DNA of 9,309 nucleotides from Pseudomonadales bacterium. GTDB lineage: Bacteria; Pseudomonadota; Gammaproteobacteria; Pseudomonadales; UBA7239. The translations under genes were made by a program, and so were the position numbers. The DNA lies in contig JAGRJA010000195.1 of NCBI GenBank assembly GCA_020443005.1, positions 1 to 9,309 on the forward strand, in the 5' to 3' direction. This document shows positions 6,752-9,309 of this stretch, piece by piece. The notes beneath the pieces were generated by a model. It had not been told where the DNA came from. It made no database searches and worked only from the letters and a program-made list of their open reading frames with translations. Position 1 is the stretch's first letter; each line of letters begins with the position of its first letter.

Positions 6752-7207
6752 ATGAAATCACTGCTAGGGCTTGTTTTGAGTGCTGCACTTTTTATCGCCG
6801 GTTGCGCCTCCAGTCTGGAAGGTGACACTTATCAACGCAATGATGCATTGACATCAATGCAGGTGCAGGAAGGTACGGTTATTGCTGTCAAACCTGTCGT
6901 CATTGAAGGGAGTAGAAGCGTTGCCGGCCAGGCAGCAGGCGCAGTCATTGGCGGTGTAAGTGGACATGCAGTGGGTGGCGGTTCCGGGCAAAATCTGGCA
7001 ACAGCAGTGGGCGCTGTTGCCGGCAGTGTACTTGGCCAAATGACAGAAGAACGGTTGACAAGGGCCCAGGGGCTGGAATTACTCGTCAGACTGAATAATG
7101 GTGAAACTATCGCTGTAATACAGGAGAGCGATGATCTGAACGCATTTTTCGTCGGCGACGCTGTCAGGGTTATCTCCGGAAATGGCAAGGTTCGGGTCAG
7201 CCGCTAA
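6752..7207 (+). CDS. slyB: SlyB-like outer-membrane lipoprotein (glycine-zipper 2TM family)
   Basis: The 151-residue product has a lipoprotein signal: hydrophobic stretch and lipobox IAGC, with lipidated Cys18. Ala19 at +2 favours outer-membrane sorting. Next come a conserved Q-x-G-T-V-I-A-V-K-P-V segment (about 39-49), then a glycine-zipper region (about 57-96) with GAVIGGVSG and GGGSGQNLATAVGAVAG, and a C-terminal beta-rich domain (RAQGLELLVRLNNGETIAVIQ). Order and length match SlyB and 17-kDa antigen-type proteins, which help maintain the outer membrane; E. coli SlyB is induced by PhoPQ. ATG 6752 is chosen over an in-frame TTG at 6734 because AGAGGA lies 8 bases before it and because it begins the signal peptide cleanly. 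It is the first gene of a close run, with only 3 bases before cca. No PhoP box was seen upstream. Confidence 0.87.
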   Translation: MKSLLGLVLSAALFIAGCASSLEGDTYQRNDALTSMQVQEGTVIAVKPVVIEGSRSVAGQAAGAVIGGVSGHAVGGGSGQNLATAVGAVAGSVLGQMTEERLTRAQGLELLVRLNNGETIAVIQESDDLNAFFVGDAVRVISGNGKVRVSR

Positions 7208-7210
7208 ACG

Positions 7211-8440
7211 ATGCAGATTTACCTCGTTGGTGGCGCAGTCAGGGACTCATTACTGGGATTGCCGGTTGAAGAAAGGGACTGGGTTGTCGTCGGTGCGACA
7301 GTTGACGAGATGTTCAACAAGGGCTTTCGCGCGGTAGGAAAAGACTTTCCGGTTTTTCTTCACCCGGAAACCCATGATGAATATGCTTTGGCCCGAACAG
7401 AGCGCAAGACAGGAAAGGGGTACAAGGGCTTCAGTTTTCACACATCTCCAACTGTTACCCTCGAAGAAGATTTATACCGCAGGGATATCACTATCAATGC
7501 CATGGCGATGGATCCCGACTCAGGCAAGATTATCGACCCCTGTAACGGGCAAAAGGATATCGCTCTAAAATTGATTCGACACACATCCCCCGCTTTCAGG
7601 GAAGATCCGTTGAGAGTGCTACGGGTTGCCCGCTTTGCGGCACGCTTCTTCCATCTGGGTTTCCGTATTGCTGAAGAAACCAGCGAAATGATGAAGGAAA
7701 TGGTTGCAAGCGGTGAGCTGGCACACCTTGTTCCGGAGAGAGTCTGGAAATAACTGGAAAAAACACTTCCGGAAAAAACACCTGAAATCTTTATCCGCAC
7801 CTTGCGTGACTGCGATGCCCTGCAAGTTGTTCTTCCAGAAATTGACGCGCTTTTTGGCATACCCCAACCCGAAAAACACCACCCCGAAATTGACACTGGC
7901 CTGCACACATTGATGGCACTGCAACAGGCTTGCAGGCTCTCCGACAGTAAACCGGTTCGCTTTGCCACACTGGTTCATGACCTCGGTAAAGCAAGCACCC
8001 CCAAAAATGAGCTTCCTCGCCACATTGCTCATGAACATCGCAGTATCAAGATTATAAAGGCACTTTGTCAGCGTATTGCCGCTCCGAATGAATACCGTGA
8101 TCTGGCGCTTTCTGTCGCCCGCTACCACACTCACTGTCATCGGGCCTTGGTGCTTAAAGCCACAACACTACTGGAAATGTTGACAGCGATAGGCGCTTTT
8201 CGAGACAGTCAAAAACTCACTGCTTTCCTGTTATGCTGCCAGGCTGATGCGCAAGGCAGAACCGGCTTCGAAAATACACCCTACCCGCAGGCAGAATACA
8301 TTTCGAAGGCTTTTGAGGCCTGTAAATCTGTCAACACACAGGAACTCCTTGATCAAGGGTATTCGGGAGAGAAGCTCGGCATGCAAATACGGCGACTGCG
8401 CGTTGGGCTCATCAACAATATTCGCCAGCAATACCGGTAA
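7211..8440 (+). pseudogene. cca: CCA-adding tRNA nucleotidyltransferase, interrupted by an in-frame stop
   Basis: Read through one TAA, the frame gives 409 codons, close to the 412 residues of E. coli Cca, which repairs or adds the 3' CCA of tRNA and also has HD-domain phosphohydrolase activity. The first 180 residues hold the class II head: LVGGAVRD at 5-12, ERDWVVVGAT at 21-30 with E21 and D23 as metal ligands (E. coli has D21 and D23), RRDITINAMA at 90-99 and EDPLRVLRVARFAAR at 131-145. The stop replaces residue 181, which is Glu in E. coli (ERVWKE). Codons 182-409 keep the body and HD domain: LPEIDALFGIP, HPEIDTGLHTL, VHDLGK with H256-D257, and H306. No other lesion is visible. As read, only a 180-residue fragment (7211-7753) would be made; a restart at TTG 7802 has no ribosome site. 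Start ATG 7211 follows slyB by 3 bases. Confidence 0.85.
7751..7753 (+). other. In-frame TAA stop within cca
   Basis: The codon between ERVWK and LEKTLPEKTPE is TAA. The E. coli enzyme has Glu here, so a single G-to-T change from GAA is the simplest origin; CAA to TAA is the alternative. The base after the stop is C. Reading frame and homology are unbroken on both sides. Confidence 0.9.
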
Positions 8441-8445
8441 CAACT

Positions 8446-9189
8446 ATGACAAACAACAGCCCTGTAGCCCTGATTACCGGAGCAAGCAAGCGGATCGGCC
8501 GGGAAATAGCGCTTTCCCTGCACACACGGGGCTGCAGGATTGTCATTCATTACCACCAATCAGCCGAAGCCGCGCTTGAACTGAATGCTCTCATGAACGG
8601 TAAAGAACCCGCCTCTGCCGTAGCCATTCAGGCAAATCTTGATAATGACAAGGAGATTCAACAGCTCGCCAGAAAGGCAAAACAAGCCTTTGGTCGTGTT
8701 GATATACTGATCAATAATGCTTCCCGCTTCTACCCTGACAGCATTGGCGCCATTAATGCGGAAATATGGGACGACCTTACCGGCAGCAATCTCAAGACGC
8801 CACTTTTTCTCTCTCAGGCGCTGGCGAGCGAATTACGACAAAACAAAGGTTGCATCATCAATCTCGCTGACATTTATGGGCACAAGCCCTTGAAGTCACA
8901 CACCGTTTACTCTGTCGCAAAGGCGGGAAACATGATGTTGACAAAATCTCTCGCACTTGAGCTGGCACCTGATGTGCGGGTGAATGGTGTTTGCCCTGGT
9001 GCAATAATCTGGCCGGAAAATGCCAGTGCGGACAGCCAAAAGAGACAAGCGCAAATACTTGAAAACACACTGCTGGGCAGAAAAGGAGAAGCCGGCGATA
9101 TTGCCTCCACAGTTACCTTCCTCGCGCTTGACGCGCCTTTCATCAACGGCCAGATCATTCATGTTGATGGTGGCAGGAAGGATGTGTAA
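8446..9189 (+). CDS. Pteridine reductase (PTR1/FolM-like short-chain dehydrogenase)
   Basis: The 247-residue SDR has the cofactor motif TGASKRIG at 11-18, NNAS at 90-93, YSVAK with Y155 and K159, and the C-terminal HVDGG at 239-243. In place of the catalytic Ser of classical SDRs there is Asp142, 13 residues before Y155, the Asp-Tyr-Lys arrangement of Leishmania PTR1 (D181, Y194, K198). The early TGASKRIGRE, with an Arg two residues before the last Gly, fits NADPH preference. It should reduce dihydro- or oxidised pteridines (dihydrofolate, dihydrobiopterin or dihydromonapterin) in the cytosol. ATG 8446 lies 5 bases after the cca stop with no clear ribosome site, suggesting coupling, so reduced translation through the broken cca could affect it. 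The next gene starts immediately after its TAA. FolM is the nearest E. coli function, but orthology is not proven. Confidence 0.85.
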   Translation: MTNNSPVALITGASKRIGREIALSLHTRGCRIVIHYHQSAEAALELNALMNGKEPASAVAIQANLDNDKEIQQLARKAKQAFGRVDILINNASRFYPDSIGAINAEIWDDLTGSNLKTPLFLSQALASELRQNKGCIINLADIYGHKPLKSHTVYSVAKAGNMMLTKSLALELAPDVRVNGVCPGAIIWPENASADSQKRQAQILENTLLGRKGEAGDIASTVTFLALDAPFINGQIIHVDGGRKDV

Positions 9190-9309
9190 ATGAGCTCACA
9201 CACCAGTGAAGCCAATATTCTCCCGCTTTCAGAAGCCGATCTGGAAAATGCCGGCGGCAAAGCCAAGGGGCTCGCCGCACTGATCAGAGCCGGCTTTTGT
9301 GTACCTGAG
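9190..9309 (+). CDS. PPDK_N-type (PEP synthase/pyruvate phosphate dikinase-like) protein, partial start
   Basis: Forty codons run from ATG 9190 to the window end without a stop. The segment AGGKAKGLAALIRAGFCVPE (residues 21-40) matches the opening of the PPDK N-terminal nucleotide-binding domain, which typically reads GGKAxxLxxLxxAGxxVPxGF. The family transfers phosphate between ATP, a catalytic histidine and pyruvate or related substrates; which member this is cannot be judged from 40 residues. The start directly abuts the pteridine reductase stop (no gap), and AGGAAGGA at 9175-9182, inside the preceding gene, is a good ribosome site 7 bases upstream. Confidence 0.65.
   Translation, partial: MSSHTSEANILPLSEADLENAGGKAKGLAALIRAGFCVPE

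Noticed and set aside
7271..7279. E21 instead of D21 in the Cca metal-binding motif as an inactivating change
   Set aside because: The ERDW form of this motif appears, from memory of the family, in other gammaproteobacterial Cca proteins, and Glu can serve as a metal ligand, so it is not counted as a defect.
7751..7753. TAA reassigned to a sense codon in this organism
   Set aside because: TAA is the terminal stop of the FecR-domain gene, the slyB-like gene, cca itself and the pteridine reductase, each at the expected protein length.

Overview
The window looks like chromosomal DNA of a gammaproteobacterium of moderate G+C. The evidence is a SlyB-type lipoprotein, an HD-domain-bearing (gamma/beta-type) Cca, a QmcA/NfeD pair and a PTR1-like pteridine reductase, all closest in style to gammaproteobacterial proteins. 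A free-living, possibly marine, lineage is a guess from overall gene style, not a demonstrated fact. No tRNA, rRNA, CRISPR array, transposase or phage gene is visible.

Layout, left to right. (1) Positions 1-1218, minus strand: qmcA (SPFH/stomatin membrane protein) overlapping by one base a downstream NfeD-family membrane protein that runs off the left edge. (2) 1372-2646, plus strand: a class Ic (MocR-like) PLP aminotransferase starting at TTG, divergent from qmcA. (3) 2675-3724, minus strand: galE, convergent with the aminotransferase, with a cysteine at the substrate-gatekeeper position. (4) 3973-6590, plus strand: a secreted FecR-domain protein with a strong Shine-Dalgarno and its own perfect bidirectional terminator, then a 326-base gap holding a 17-bp palindrome, then a multi-pass O-antigen ligase/polymerase (Wzy_C) protein. 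With galE this looks like a small cell-surface polysaccharide or glycosylation neighbourhood. (5) 6752-9309, plus strand: a tightly packed run slyB-like lipoprotein / cca / pteridine reductase / start of a PPDK_N (pyruvate, phosphate dikinase-PEP synthase type) protein, with gaps of 3, 5 and 0 bases, likely one transcript from a promoter at about 6696-6725.

The most striking direct observation is that cca is interrupted by one in-frame TAA at 7751-7753. The reading frame on both sides aligns with full-length Cca (409 codons in total), and TAA is the normal stop of four genes here, so it cannot be a general sense codon. It separates the nucleotidyltransferase head from the body/HD half of the protein. 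A recent nonsense mutation, a sequence error, or readthrough/split expression are the options.

The most suggestive system is the FecR-domain exported protein next to an O-antigen-ligase-like membrane enzyme, with GalE beside them. No FecI sigma factor or TonB receptor is present, so classical FecIRA signalling is not supported. A role in surface polysaccharide assembly, or ligase and substrate, is inference only. Candidate operators are an inverted repeat overlapping the FecR-gene promoter and the palindrome ahead of the ligase gene.
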